A stretch of DNA of 64,000 nt from Curtobacterium sp. VKM Ac-2865 (GCF_015350905.1 NZ_JADKRZ010000001.1:990724-1054723), one strand, 5' to 3'; counted from the first letter of the stretch, positions 16,656 to 25,761 are shown. Translations and numbers: made by a program. The notes: generated by a model from the letters alone, not told the origin.

Positions 16656-17324
16656 ATGGTTCAGCACCTCACCGTCCCCCAGGCCTTCGCGGTGCTCCTC
16701 ATCGAGCCCGACGGCAGACGCGTCGTCGGCGCCCAGACCTTCGACTCCGGCCTGGCGGGCGCGGTGCTCGCGGACCTCGCGCTGCGCGGCGCCGTGTCGC
16801 TCCACGGCAAGGACGTCCAGGTGGTCGACGGCACGCCCACCGGTGACCCGGTGCTCGACGGTGTCGTGGACCTGATCGGAGCCGCTGGTGCACCGCGCAA
16901 GGCGACGTGGTGGGTGTCGAAGCTCGGGCGGCGTCCACTGCGCGACGACGTCCTCGGCGGCCTCGTCGCGAACGGCCTGCTCACCGAGGGACAGCGGAAG
17001 ACGCTCGGCATCTTCCCCTCGACCACCTACCCTGAGCGGGACGGCGAGCCGGAGTCGCTGCTCCGAGCCGCGATCGCGGACGTGCTCTCCGCCCGGTCTG
17101 CGCCGACCCCCTTCACGGCGGCCGTCATCGGGCTGCTCGACGCCACCGGGTCGCTGCGCAAGCAGGTCGGGAAGGTCGACCGCGGCCTCGTGGCTGACGT
17201 CACCTCGGGCGCATGGGCGTCGCCCGCGGTGAAGGCCGTGCTCGACGAACTCCAGATGGCGGTGATCGTCTCGGTGGTCGCGGTCACCGCGGCGACCACC
17301 GCCACGACGTCCATCACGAGCTGA
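16656..17324 (+). CDS. GPP34 family phosphoprotein
   Basis: A 222-residue member of the GPP34 (GOLPH3) family. Seen: the N-terminal Phe-Ala-Val-Leu-Leu-Ile-Glu-Pro-Asp-Gly strand, the Leu-Ala-Gly-Ala-Val-Leu-Ala-Asp-Leu-Ala-Leu-Arg-Gly helix, Pro-Thr-Gly-Asp-Pro-Val-Leu-Asp, and the Leu-Val-Ala-Asn-Gly-Leu-Leu segment, in family order. Eukaryotic relatives bind phosphatidylinositol-4-phosphate on Golgi membranes; bacterial members are of unknown function but probably bind membranes. The last 25 residues are hydrophobic and Thr-rich and could associate with the membrane. Confidence 0.78.
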   Translation: MVQHLTVPQAFAVLLIEPDGRRVVGAQTFDSGLAGAVLADLALRGAVSLHGKDVQVVDGTPTGDPVLDGVVDLIGAAGAPRKATWWVSKLGRRPLRDDVLGGLVANGLLTEGQRKTLGIFPSTTYPERDGEPESLLRAAIADVLSARSAPTPFTAAVIGLLDATGSLRKQVGKVDRGLVADVTSGAWASPAVKAVLDELQMAVIVSVVAVTAATTATTSITS

Positions 17325-17377
17325 CCGTCCAGGAGCTGTGGCACGAGCGACGGCACGACCGATTCCGTTCTCGGCGC

Positions 17378-17425
17378 TGACGGATCCGGTCGACGAACTC
17401 CGACGTACCCGAACCGGATCCGTCA
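17378..17425. repeat. Perfect 13-bp inverted repeat with 22-bp spacer
   Basis: TGACGGATCCGGT at 17378-17390 is repeated in exact inverted form at 17413-17425. Each arm itself holds the palindrome CGGATCCG. It lies between the GPP34 gene and the membrane protein gene at 17574. No T-tract follows, so it could be a paired operator or a terminator. The rest of the 250-bp gap (17325-17573) shows nothing else I can name. Confidence 0.5.
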
Positions 17426-17573
17426 CGGCCCGTCCGGAACTCTGCTGCACGGACGGCCGACTCCCGGCAGCGCGGGGCCAGCGTCAACAGCGCGTGCGGC
17501 CCGCTCGTGCTCCCGCCCCGTTCTGGGGATCGCTCACGTCCAGCGATGCACGAGAGGATGCCGTCCGTCGCAG

Positions 17574-18476
17574 ATGAACGATCGGGGGACGACGACGCCG
17601 TTGGGTGGACCGGGACCGCGTGACTGGTCCCCGCCGGAGTCGTTCGTGTCCGCGGCCCGACCTCGCCGCGGGGGCGCCGCCCTGCACGACCCGAGGCCAT
17701 GGCTCGGAGTGACGCCTCGCTGGAGGACCCGCCCGTGGGCACCTGCCACACTGGCGATGCTCCTCGGTGGCGGGAGCGTCGTGATCGCTCTCGTCGAACC
17801 GCAACGAGGTGGCATCCCGACCGGCTTCATCGTCTCGACCATCGGCATCACCGCGATCGTGGTGGGCGTCCGAGCCATGCGTGCAGGGCGGTGGGGCTCT
17901 GCGACAGCTCGGGCGTTCGGCCGCGGCGGCGCGATCCTCGGATCGGTCGGTACGGCACTCATGGTCTACGCCGTGCTGAGCATGGTACTGACGAACTTCG
18001 GCGTACAGCTGCCAGCGCTCTCACTGCCGATCCGCGATGGCGACACCTCGACCGTCCTTCCGGCAGCCGATCAACCGGCGCCGCGGGCACCAGTTGCTGC
18101 GCCCACGACGAGCCCGGCCGGAACCGCCGCCGCTCCCAGCACCGCCGAGGACCCCTCAGTCGCTGCGAGCGCCACCGTGCCGCCGACGCGGGACGCTGAA
18201 CAGGCCGCGGTGACGCAGAGCACCGGCACGCTCGCGTTCGTGATGCGCCAGCGATTCGGAGCGGGACCGTTCCCGCCGGAGCTCGCGGTCGGCATGCGTG
18301 TGCCGCAGCGGATCATGCTCGTCGACGGCACCGGGCTCGCACCGGTCCCGGACGACGCCCGCGTGCTCTACTCGGTGTCCGACGACGCCACCGCCTGGTC
18401 CGTCACCGTCATCGGTGCCCGCTTCGGTGCCGTGGCCACCTACTCCTCGGCCGTCGGCACGGTCCAGTCGGGTTGA
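17574..18476 (+). CDS. Hypothetical membrane protein with extracellular domain
   Basis: A 300-residue protein. The first 55 residues are hydrophilic and Pro-rich, followed by three membrane segments (about 57-75, 80-98 and 118-140). A Pro/Ala/Thr-rich linker of about 70 residues leads to a C-terminal extracellular domain of roughly 80 residues that begins Phe-Val-Met-Arg-Gln-Arg-Phe-Gly. The layout resembles DUF4190-type membrane anchors fused to small secreted domains in actinobacteria. Function unknown. It is convergent with the nuclease-helicase gene, with 6 bp between the stops. Confidence 0.58.
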   Translation: MNDRGTTTPLGGPGPRDWSPPESFVSAARPRRGGAALHDPRPWLGVTPRWRTRPWAPATLAMLLGGGSVVIALVEPQRGGIPTGFIVSTIGITAIVVGVRAMRAGRWGSATARAFGRGGAILGSVGTALMVYAVLSMVLTNFGVQLPALSLPIRDGDTSTVLPAADQPAPRAPVAAPTTSPAGTAAAPSTAEDPSVAASATVPPTRDAEQAAVTQSTGTLAFVMRQRFGAGPFPPELAVGMRVPQRIMLVDGTGLAPVPDDARVLYSVSDDATAWSVTVIGARFGAVATYSSAVGTVQSG

Positions 18477-18482
18477 CGCACC

Positions 18483-21400
18483 TCAGCCGCGCGGTTCGAC
18501 GAGCTCGATGAAACGGGAGAGCAGGGACAGGCCCGGGATCGAGGGCGGCAGAGCCGTCGTCAGCGCGGGTGAGTACACGAGGAACGCCGCCCACTTCGCT
18601 CGCGACAGCGCCACGTTCAGCCGGTTCGGCATCAGGAGGAAGTCGAGCCCGCGAGGGATGTCCGCCGCGGACGACGCCGCGAGCGAGACGATCGACACGA
18701 CGGCCTCGCGGCCCTGGAACATGTCGACCGTCCCGACCTGCGTCCCTCGGAGCCCGGCACGGTCGAGCTCCTGCCGGATGACCGCCCCCTGCGCGTTGTA
18801 GGGCGCGACGACGATGACGTCATCGTCCGTGAGCGTCCGCACGGTGTCACCGTCGGTCCACGCGCGTCCGACGACGTCCTGCGCGAGGGCGACCACGCGG
18901 GCCGCTTCCTCGACCGAGGACGTCGTGTTGCCCGCGTGCGCGACCGGCTCCGGGTGCACGCCGGCCTCGATGCCCTCGAGGTGCCGGCCTGTGACCATCG
19001 ACGTGAGCTGTCCGTCGTAGGACAGCCCCGAAACCGCCGACGTCAGCGCCGGCTCCATCCGCCGGGTCCGCGCGAGGAAGTACCCGAACTCCGGCGGCAA
19101 CACGTGTTCGCCGTCCGCCAGCCACCCGAGCGCCGACTGGTCGACCGGCTCGGGATGCGAGCCCTGCGACACCTGGGGCAGCTGCTGCGGGTCCCCGAGC
19201 AGCAGCAGGCGGGTCGCCGCGATCGAGGACGCGATCGTCGGTGCCAGCGAGAACTGGCCGGCCTCGTCGACCACGAGCAGGTCCAGGGACCGCCGGGCGA
19301 TCGTCGTCTCGTTCGCGAACGTCCACGCCGTGCCGCCGACGACTCCCCCGGTGCCCGACTCCTCGCACGACGACAGGAACGCAGCCACCGCCGCGTTGTT
19401 CTTCACCGGGGTCCACCGCGCGGCCTCCAGCTCGTCCTCGGACGCGCCGGCCTTCGGCACCTTGACGACCCGCTCCGGGACGACCCCCGCGGCGATGACG
19501 GCGTCGAGGAAGTTCTCGCTCGTCGCGTGGGACTGTCCGACCACGCCGACGCGCCAGCCGTGCTCGCGGACGAGTCGTGCGACGACGTTCGACCCGACGT
19601 ACGTCTTGCCGGTGCCGGGCGGCCCCTGGATCGCCAGGTACGAGTGGTCGAGCCCGAGCAGGGTGCTGACGACCGCGCCGATGGTGTCGTCCCCGGCCAC
19701 GGGCGTCAACGATCCCCGCGGCGGCACCCGGCGCAGCAGGTCGAGCGCGGGGTCCGGCAGCATCTCCGGGAGCTCGTCGAGCACGAGCGCACCCCACTCC
19801 GCGATGGCCTCGGGCTGGGGCTTGGCGCGCGGCGGGGCCGACGGCGCGAGGGCGACCGGGTACTCGTGGTGGGGCTCCCCGCCGACCGGCAGCCGTTCGA
19901 GCAGCAGGACCTCGGTGTGCTCGCCGTCGTCCCGCACGTCGAGGATCACCGCTCGGTCCGACGCGCCCTTCGACCCGGGGCCGGGCGAGCCGACCGATGG
20001 CGGAGTCGGGGTGTCGTAGACGAGGTGGGGCGAGCCTCCCGGCCGGAGCCGACTGCCGGGCGCGAGTGTCCCCGACAACCGCAGTTCTCGTGACTGCGAC
20101 CGGGCCCGCGGCATCGTCGCCCAGTCGCGCTCGACGGACGCACGCTCGACGACCAGGACGTCACGGGTGTCGGCCCACTCGTCGACCGGGTTGCGGAGGC
20201 GGTCGAAGTGGTCCTGCCAGAAGGTCTTGGCCTCGCGCCGGTGGTAGTCGATCGCGGCTGCGGCGAGCGCCAGGGCGGTCTCGTCCGGGGTGCGGTCGAG
20301 GGCGTCCACGTGCTCCAGGTGCGCGGCCAGCGCGACGTACACGGGGTTCGGCTCGCGCTCGACGGGCACCGGCGGCAGGTCCAGCTCGAGCGGGGCGTCC
20401 GTCGTGACGGGATTCAGGGACAGCAGCCAGTCGCGCAGCCGCAGCGTCGAGCGGCAGTCGTAGGCGTTGTAGTCCGCGACCTGGTCGAGCATCCGCTGCC
20501 CCTCGGCCGCGTCGCCGGTGCGGAGCTCCTCGACGGCGTCGACGTAGGCGGTGATGCTGTCCACCGCGTTCGTGACGTCGCTCTCGCGCAGGTCGTCGCC
20601 CATGTAGAGCGGCTCGAGCTTCTTGATCGAGTAGCTGCGGCTGCCGACGACCAGGGCCTTGCGCACGATCGGGTACAGGTCGACGAGGACCCCGGCGCGG
20701 AGCAGGTCGTCCACCGCTTCTTCGCCGACGCCGTGGCGCGCTGCGAGAGACAGCAGGTGCGTCCGCTCGTAGGACGCGTAGTGGTACACGTGCATGCCGG
20801 GGAACTGCTCGCGGCGCTGCTGCACGTACGCCAGGAAGTCCACGAGCGCCTGACGTTCGTCGCGGATCGTGTGCGCCCAGAACGCCGTGAACTCCGCGCG
20901 GTCGTCGACCAGGCCGAAGAGGTAGTCGAGACCCCAGTGGACGCCGTCCTCGGTGTGCAGCGGGTCGCCCTCGAAGTCGAAGAAGACGTCGCCGGCATCC
21001 GGCGCCGGGATGGCGTCGAGGGCGGTCGGGTCCAGGAGTTCGAAGGCCGGTGTCCTCCTGCCTGCTTGCGTCCCGTCGTCCGCGGCGCGTTGCGCCGTCT
21101 CGGTTCGTTCCGTCTCGGTTCGTTCCGTCTCGATCTGGAGGCTCGCCTGACGGACCAGGCGATCTCGCGTCGTGCTCGACATGCCGGGCACCGGGGCGGT
21201 GCGGACCGCCAGGTCGTCGATCGTCCGCACCCCCTGCCGGATCAGCTTGGTCCGCTGGTCGAGGCGCATGCCGGCGACGAGGACCAGGTCGCGGTGCTGC
21301 GCGACCTGCTGTCGGCACGCCCCGCAGCGGCCGCAGCTGCTGTACCTCGGGTCGCCCCACTGCAGTGCGTCGTCGGCGCCGATTCGTTCGTCGATCACGC

Positions 21401-21995
21401 GCTGGAGTTCGGCGCGCTGCGTGCGGTACACCGGCGCGATGTCGGCCAGGTCGTGCGTGGTCGTCGTCCGGTCGCCGAGGACCAGGTGCACCTGCTGCCC
21501 GGTCGGGATGCCGTGTGCCTGCATCTGCTCGGCGTAGGCGGCGAGCTGCAGGAGCGCGCTGATCTTGGCGTGGCGGGCGAGCTTCGTGTCGTAGACCTCG
21601 TACTCCCCCGCGGCGTTGCGGATGATGAAGTCCGCGAAGCCGATGAAGCCGGCTGTGTGGGCGGTCGGGGGTGCGTGGAAGGTCGGCTGGAAGAGGACGT
21701 CGGCGCCGTCGTGCATGGCTTCGCGCGCGCGTTCGGCGGCCTCGGCGTACTGCGGCGGTGCCGGGCGGTCGAACTCGACGACGTCGTGGGTCTGCTTCAG
21801 GATCTGGAGGTAGTCGAGCTCGTGCTGGTCCCCGAGCTTCGCCGTGCGGTCGAGCATGTCGTCGTGCTCGTCCGGCAGGGGTTCTGCACGGCCGAGCTTG
21901 GCGTCGAGGCGGCGGAGGACTGCCCACTCGCAGGTCGCCCACGTGGTGAGGTCGCTCGGGCTGAGGAGCGGCCGGCCCTCGGTGGTGATCTGCAT
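18483..21995 (-). CDS. TM0106-family RecB-like nuclease fused to SF1 helicase
   Basis: A 1170-residue three-part enzyme. The N-terminal part is a TM0106-type RecB-like nuclease with a Glu-Val-Tyr-Asp-Thr-Lys-Leu-Ala active-site strand and a Cys-Gly-Arg-Cys-Gly-Ala-Cys cluster. The middle (about 330-520) is a DEDD/RNase H-like exonuclease domain beginning Phe-Phe-Asp-Phe-Glu-Gly-Asp and ending Asp-Tyr-Asn-Ala-Tyr-Asp-Cys. The C-terminal part is a DNA2/UPF1-like SF1 helicase with Walker A GPPGTGKT, Walker B Val-Val-Asp-Glu-Ala-Gly, a VDMFQGREA motif and LNVALSRAK. It probably unwinds and resects DNA during repair or defence against foreign DNA. A short TERTETERTE repeat sits in a linker. A dispersed-repeat core lies within the coding region at 20029-20046. 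Confidence 0.83.
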   Translation of the reverse strand: MQITTEGRPLLSPSDLTTWATCEWAVLRRLDAKLGRAEPLPDEHDDMLDRTAKLGDQHELDYLQILKQTHDVVEFDRPAPPQYAEAAERAREAMHDGADVLFQPTFHAPPTAHTAGFIGFADFIIRNAAGEYEVYDTKLARHAKISALLQLAAYAEQMQAHGIPTGQQVHLVLGDRTTTTHDLADIAPVYRTQRAELQRVIDERIGADDALQWGDPRYSSCGRCGACRQQVAQHRDLVLVAGMRLDQRTKLIRQGVRTIDDLAVRTAPVPGMSSTTRDRLVRQASLQIETERTETERTETAQRAADDGTQAGRRTPAFELLDPTALDAIPAPDAGDVFFDFEGDPLHTEDGVHWGLDYLFGLVDDRAEFTAFWAHTIRDERQALVDFLAYVQQRREQFPGMHVYHYASYERTHLLSLAARHGVGEEAVDDLLRAGVLVDLYPIVRKALVVGSRSYSIKKLEPLYMGDDLRESDVTNAVDSITAYVDAVEELRTGDAAEGQRMLDQVADYNAYDCRSTLRLRDWLLSLNPVTTDAPLELDLPPVPVEREPNPVYVALAAHLEHVDALDRTPDETALALAAAAIDYHRREAKTFWQDHFDRLRNPVDEWADTRDVLVVERASVERDWATMPRARSQSRELRLSGTLAPGSRLRPGGSPHLVYDTPTPPSVGSPGPGSKGASDRAVILDVRDDGEHTEVLLLERLPVGGEPHHEYPVALAPSAPPRAKPQPEAIAEWGALVLDELPEMLPDPALDLLRRVPPRGSLTPVAGDDTIGAVVSTLLGLDHSYLAIQGPPGTGKTYVGSNVVARLVREHGWRVGVVGQSHATSENFLDAVIAAGVVPERVVKVPKAGASEDELEAARWTPVKNNAAVAAFLSSCEESGTGGVVGGTAWTFANETTIARRSLDLLVVDEAGQFSLAPTIASSIAATRLLLLGDPQQLPQVSQGSHPEPVDQSALGWLADGEHVLPPEFGYFLARTRRMEPALTSAVSGLSYDGQLTSMVTGRHLEGIEAGVHPEPVAHAGNTTSSVEEAARVVALAQDVVGRAWTDGDTVRTLTDDDVIVVAPYNAQGAVIRQELDRAGLRGTQVGTVDMFQGREAVVSIVSLAASSAADIPRGLDFLLMPNRLNVALSRAKWAAFLVYSPALTTALPPSIPGLSLLSRFIELVEPRG

Positions 21996-22095
21996 GGCGG
22001 TCAGCCCCTCTCGTCACCCTCAACGGTAGCGAAGGGCACTGACGCGGCCGGTCCCGGCGACGCCTGCCGACGGTACAGTCGCCGTCGGAGGGGGA

Positions 22096-22617
22096 ATGAT
22101 GAGCGAGAGCATCAACACATGGGGCGGAAGCGCGACCAAGGCGGAGGTGGCGCCGATGATCGTCCTCCGACGGCCTCGGTTCCCCGGGGTCGTCTTCACG
22201 GTCCTCGGCACCTTCTGCCTGCTGATCGGAGTACCGGGGATCATCGTGCAGCTGGTCTCGACACCGAGTGACGACAGTCCCGCCTACGGGATCTTCCTCG
22301 GGCTCGGAGCCGGGTCGCTGCTGCTCGGACTGGCGCTCGCGGCCGGTCGCATCAACGTCTACGACCGGCACTACGACGTGAAGTCCGGCTTCGGCAGGTT
22401 CCACCGTCGCGAGGTCGACGACATCCACACGCTCCGCTACGGAGTGCAGTCGAACGGTGGTCCGACCTTCATCAGCCTGACCGCATGGAACGCGCAGCGG
22501 AAGAAGCAGTTCATGGTCTTCACGAACCACCGTGGGTACGGGGAGTTCACCGCGTGGATCGCCGAGCGCCGCCCGGAGGCGTGGGCGGAGTGCGAGCACC
22601 TGGGGCTGCCCAAGTAG
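22096..22617 (+). CDS. Membrane protein with PH-like C-terminal domain
   Basis: A 173-residue protein with two membrane segments (about residues 31-53 and 63-87) followed by an ordered C-terminal part. That part has short strands (Asn-Val-Tyr-Asp-Arg, Ile-His-Thr-Leu-Arg-Tyr-Gly-Val) like bacterial PH-type domains that follow a membrane hairpin. Function unknown. ATG 22096 or 22099 can serve as start; both follow a GGAGGGGGA ribosome binding site, and a TACAGT -10 candidate lies at 22074-22079. Confidence 0.58.
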   Translation: MMSESINTWGGSATKAEVAPMIVLRRPRFPGVVFTVLGTFCLLIGVPGIIVQLVSTPSDDSPAYGIFLGLGAGSLLLGLALAAGRINVYDRHYDVKSGFGRFHRREVDDIHTLRYGVQSNGGPTFISLTAWNAQRKKQFMVFTNHRGYGEFTAWIAERRPEAWAECEHLGLPK

Positions 22618-22701
22618 CCCCTTGGTCCGACGCACCCCAGGAGGACAAGGGGTCGGCCGGTGTTCGACATCGAGCTGCTCCTCGCCCGCACGCCTTACTG
22701 A

Positions 22702-22707
22702 TATGCT
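22702..22707 (+). promoter_or_regulatory. Candidate -10 box TATGCT of the ESX-like operon
   Basis: TATGCT fits the TANNNT pattern and lies 33 nt before the ATG at 22741, leaving a short leader with a GGGGGAGGG ribosome binding site. No good -35 is seen. It would drive the ESX-like protein, the hydrolase and the lipoprotein array. Confidence 0.35.
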
Positions 22708-22740
22708 GCCGTTCGTACCATCTCGGGGGAGGGTGATGAC

Positions 22741-23022
22741 ATGGCGCAACTCGTGTTCGACAAGGGGGCAGTCGGGCAGATCGCGGACAAGGTCAGCGGC
22801 AGTGGGGACGACCTGTCGGCCTTGACGCTGAGCGCTCGAGCCGGAGGGGCCGACACCGGCAGCCCGGCGGTGACCGCAGCGCTCGAGAACGCGGTCCGGA
22901 TCCAGTCGGCGATGCTGCAGTCGGTCGCGGCCTCCGCCGCCGGTCTCGCATCCGGCGTCCGAGCGACCGTGACGAGCTTCACCCAGGCAGACGACGAACT
23001 CGCCAAGAAGGCACACGGATGA
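22741..23022 (+). CDS. Small helical ESX/WXG100-like protein
   Basis: A 93-residue, Ala/Ser-rich, all-helical protein with no signal peptide. Size and helical hairpin pattern match WXG100-like partners, although the central Trp-x-Gly is missing; the turn region reads Gly-Gly-Ala-Asp-Thr-Gly-Ser-Pro. In ESX (type VII) loci such small proteins pair with the N-terminal helices of a larger substrate and help its export. It overlaps the next gene by 4 bp (ATGA), so the two are translationally coupled. No ESX secretion ATPase (EccC/EssC) is in this window, so export would depend on machinery elsewhere. Confidence 0.62.
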   Translation: MAQLVFDKGAVGQIADKVSGSGDDLSALTLSARAGGADTGSPAVTAALENAVRIQSAMLQSVAASAAGLASGVRATVTSFTQADDELAKKAHG

Positions 23023-24719
23023 GCGTCGACCCGATGTCCGGCGACGTGGACTCGATCCGGCGACTCGCTCAGGTACTCGACCAACGGGCGATCTCCGTCG
23101 ACAACGCCGGTGAGTCGATCAGCACCGCCGCGTCGTCTGCCACGAGCAGCGTCTGGGAAGCCGCATCCCGGACGGCGTTCACCGCCAAGGCGCAGGAGCT
23201 GCGGACCCAGATCAGACGCGTGTCGAGTCGGATCGACACCGTCGCCTTCGCGCTGTCCGACTACGCAGCCAAGCTCGAGCAGATCCAGTCCGACGCGCGA
23301 ACGATCAAGGCCGCGCAGCTGCGCAACGACCAGGACATCGCATCGAACACTCGTGCGCTCGACCGCCTGAGCAACGCCGACGATGACCAGTCGATGACCG
23401 AGGTCGTCACGGCGTCGGCGCTCGGTGTCGCCTACCAGACGACGAAGCTGGCCCTCGACCGGTCGTGGAATGACCTCGTCGCCCGCCGTCAGTCCGCCGA
23501 TGCTGCCGTCGTCGCGAAGCTCCAGGGCGACGAGGCACTCGGTACGCCGCCGCCGTCCGCGGCTGCGGTCGACGGCATGAGCGATGCAGCGTTCCTCACC
23601 TGGCTCGCGAGTCAGCCGGCGGACGCGCTCCCGCGGATCGGGCTCGACAAGGCCGTGACCGATCGACTGGGGCAGATCCGGGACCCGAAGGTCATCGCTG
23701 ACTGGTGGGAATCCCTCGGTGGCCAGGACGGCAATGGCAGCGCGTCGACGCACAGTGACGCACAGCAGGCCTTGGTGGACGGTGCCCCGCTGCTGATCGG
23801 GAATCTCAACGGCGTCGCCTACTGGGCTCGCGACAAGGCGAACCGCACAACGCTCGAGTCGCAGCTGAAGACGGCGACGGGGCAGGACGCTGTCGCGTAC
23901 GAGAACATCAAGACCTCGCTCCGAAAGTTCAAGGGCGTATCCCTGATCACGCTGCAACCCGATCACCCGCCACTCGCCGCGGTCGCCATCGGGAACCTCG
24001 ACACCGCCCAGAACGTCACCTACGTCGTACCGGGCATGAACTCGGACACTCCGAACACGACGGTCGTCGAGCGTGCGGCCTACGACCTCCGCCGTCAGCA
24101 ACGCGCATGGACAGAGGAATCCACCGCAGTCGTCGCCTGGCTCAACTACAAGACCCCTGGTGGGCCGCCAGCAGTCCTGCACGGAGACATGGCTCGAGCA
24201 GGAGCGGAACGCCTCGGCGATGACCTCGCTGGGTTCAACGCGACGCGCGGAGACGGCAAAGGGCACCTCAACGTCGTCGCGCATTCCTACGGCACAACGA
24301 CATCGTCGATCACACTCGCCGAGCGGGACTACGGCGTCGACAACTGGGTGTCAGCCGGTTCTGCGGGTATTGAACGGGACATCCCGACCGCTGCAGACAT
24401 CCACGCCGATCACGTGTTCGTCGCACAGGCACCACGCTCGATCGGGGACGACGGTCTCCTCGGAAAGAAAGGCGACGGCTGGTCGTGGCTGGGGCAGATG
24501 GGCAGCATGACCCGGCACGATCCGGCAAGCCCGTCCTTCGGCGGGACGTACCTGCCGACCGCCGGGGTGCCATCACTCGACGACATGCACGGCGTCACGA
24601 CACATGACCCGCTCGCGAACAGCGCATCGCGTCCGAACTCGTACGGTTACTTCGACATGGACACTGAATCTCTCAACAACATGGCCCGTGCGACGACAGG
24701 GAACTTCCCGACCCGATGA
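23019..24719 (+). CDS. WXG-type N-terminus fused to DUF1023 alpha/beta hydrolase
   Basis: A 566-residue protein. Residues 1-110 form a WXG100-like helical hairpin with Trp46 in a Ser-Val-Trp-Glu-Ala turn. A helical linker follows to about residue 320. The C-terminal part is a DUF1023 (Abhydrolase_8) alpha/beta hydrolase: a Val-Val-Pro-Gly-Met-Asn strand, the nucleophile elbow Val-Val-Ala-His-Ser-Tyr-Gly with Ser423, and a late Met-His-Gly-Val-Thr-Thr-His segment that may give the catalytic His. Domain order fits an ESX-exported esterase or lipase effector. There is no signal peptide. The gene overlaps both neighbours by 4 bp, and a run of six lipoproteins follows in the same operon. Confidence 0.8.
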   Translation: MSVDPMSGDVDSIRRLAQVLDQRAISVDNAGESISTAASSATSSVWEAASRTAFTAKAQELRTQIRRVSSRIDTVAFALSDYAAKLEQIQSDARTIKAAQLRNDQDIASNTRALDRLSNADDDQSMTEVVTASALGVAYQTTKLALDRSWNDLVARRQSADAAVVAKLQGDEALGTPPPSAAAVDGMSDAAFLTWLASQPADALPRIGLDKAVTDRLGQIRDPKVIADWWESLGGQDGNGSASTHSDAQQALVDGAPLLIGNLNGVAYWARDKANRTTLESQLKTATGQDAVAYENIKTSLRKFKGVSLITLQPDHPPLAAVAIGNLDTAQNVTYVVPGMNSDTPNTTVVERAAYDLRRQQRAWTEESTAVVAWLNYKTPGGPPAVLHGDMARAGAERLGDDLAGFNATRGDGKGHLNVVAHSYGTTTSSITLAERDYGVDNWVSAGSAGIERDIPTAADIHADHVFVAQAPRSIGDDGLLGKKGDGWSWLGQMGSMTRHDPASPSFGGTYLPTAGVPSLDDMHGVTTHDPLANSASRPNSYGYFDMDTESLNNMARATTGNFPTR

Positions 24720-25210
24720 CATCACACATCCGCCGCGCCACGACGGCCGCGCTCATCCTGACGGTCGCACTCGCCGCCAGCGCATGCACTACGACGAAGG
24801 AGACATCGACCTTGGACGCCAAGCACGCTTCGGAGCAGATGCAATCCCTCGTCCGCGACACCATGGAGGTCGCTGGCGGAAAGTGGACAAGCGCGAGCAA
24901 CGGTCCAGCTGCGGACCCATGCACCACGCCTGACGGCGGCAAGGGCGTCTGGTTCTCCTGGGATCAAGACGCCGCCGGTCCGAGCGATCCGGAAGCCGCG
25001 ATGCAGCGCGTCGATCGAGCCTGGCGAAACAAAGGGCTCGCGACCAGGACTCAGAGCGTCAAGCGTGCGGACGGTCTGACCCTGCATCGAGTCGGTTCTG
25101 CAGGTCGCGAAGTCGACTCAATTCAGTTCAACGCCACGACGGGCCGCATGTCGATCAATGTGGAGTCGCTCTGCGGCTCTGGTGATGTCGACGACTTCAC
25201 TCAGCACTGA
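24716..25210 (+). CDS. Array lipoprotein 1 (family A)
   Basis: A 164-residue lipoprotein with a signal peptide ending in the lipobox Leu-Ala-Ala-Ser-Ala-Cys. The mature part starts with a helix (Glu-Gln-Met-Gln-Ser-Leu-Val-Arg-Asp-Thr-Met) and has a central Cys in Asp-Pro-Cys-Thr-Thr-Pro, a Trp-Phe-Ser-Trp-Asp strand, an amphipathic helix (Arg-Val-Asp-Arg-Ala-Trp-Arg-Asn-Lys-Gly-Leu), and a final Asn-Val-Glu-Ser-Leu-Cys-Gly. The two mature-domain Cys probably form a disulfide. ATG overlaps the hydrolase stop (ATGA), which suggests a matched dose with the hydrolase and hence a possible immunity role. Confidence 0.7.
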   Translation: MTSHIRRATTAALILTVALAASACTTTKETSTLDAKHASEQMQSLVRDTMEVAGGKWTSASNGPAADPCTTPDGGKGVWFSWDQDAAGPSDPEAAMQRVDRAWRNKGLATRTQSVKRADGLTLHRVGSAGREVDSIQFNATTGRMSINVESLCGSGDVDDFTQH

Positions 25211-25226
25211 CGATGCAGGTTCGGCT

Positions 25227-25742
25227 GTGTCGATCACGAGTAGTCAAGAACGCCCTGGTGCGCATCGTTTTGCGACGGCGGCGCTCACCCTGACAATGAT
25301 GTTCACTGTTACTTCGTGCACCCGGGCTCCGACCGGGCAGATTGCGACAGCGAGCCACGCGTCTGATCAGATGCAGTCGCTGGTCAAGGACACGATGAAA
25401 GTCGCGGGTGGAAGGTGGACGAGCACCAGCGACGGGCCTTCTCCTGACTCGTGCAGTACTCCGTCGGGTGAAGAAGGGGTCACCTTCTCCTGGGACCAGA
25501 TTGCTGACGGGGTTGAAGATCCGAAGGCTGCCATGGAGCGCGTCGACGGAGCCTGGCGGGACAAGGGTCTCGCGACGAACACGCAGAGCGTCAAGCGCGC
25601 GGACGGAAAGATCCTCCACCGAGTGGGCTCCCAAGACAAAGTCGTCGACGCGATCCAGTTCAGCGCCACGACGAGCCGTATGACGATCGCAGTGCAGTCG
25701 CTGTGCGGCACGGGCAACGTCGACGACTTCACGCAGCGCTGA
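25227..25742 (+). CDS. Array lipoprotein 2 (family A)
   Basis: A 171-residue lipoprotein closely similar to lipoprotein 1 throughout the mature domain (the same Gln-Met-Gln-Ser-Leu-Val-Lys-Asp-Thr-Met helix, Gln-Ser-Val-Lys-Arg-Ala-Asp-Gly, and the C-terminal Asp-Asp-Phe-Thr-Gln). It is clearly a tandem duplication. The lipobox is Phe-Thr-Val-Thr-Ser-Cys. GTG 25227 is proposed as the start because it gives a signal peptide of acceptable size and begins after the upstream stop; in-frame ATG codons at 25158 and 25185 lie inside the previous gene. Confidence 0.65.
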   Translation: MSITSSQERPGAHRFATAALTLTMMFTVTSCTRAPTGQIATASHASDQMQSLVKDTMKVAGGRWTSTSDGPSPDSCSTPSGEEGVTFSWDQIADGVEDPKAAMERVDGAWRDKGLATNTQSVKRADGKILHRVGSQDKVVDAIQFSATTSRMTIAVQSLCGTGNVDDFTQR

Positions 25743-25761
25743 CGGCTCAGCGCACGCGAGC

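Noticed and set aside
22741..24719. A complete type VII secretion locus
   Set aside because: No EccC/EssC ATPase, EccB, EccD or mycosin gene is in the window; only substrate-like genes are seen.
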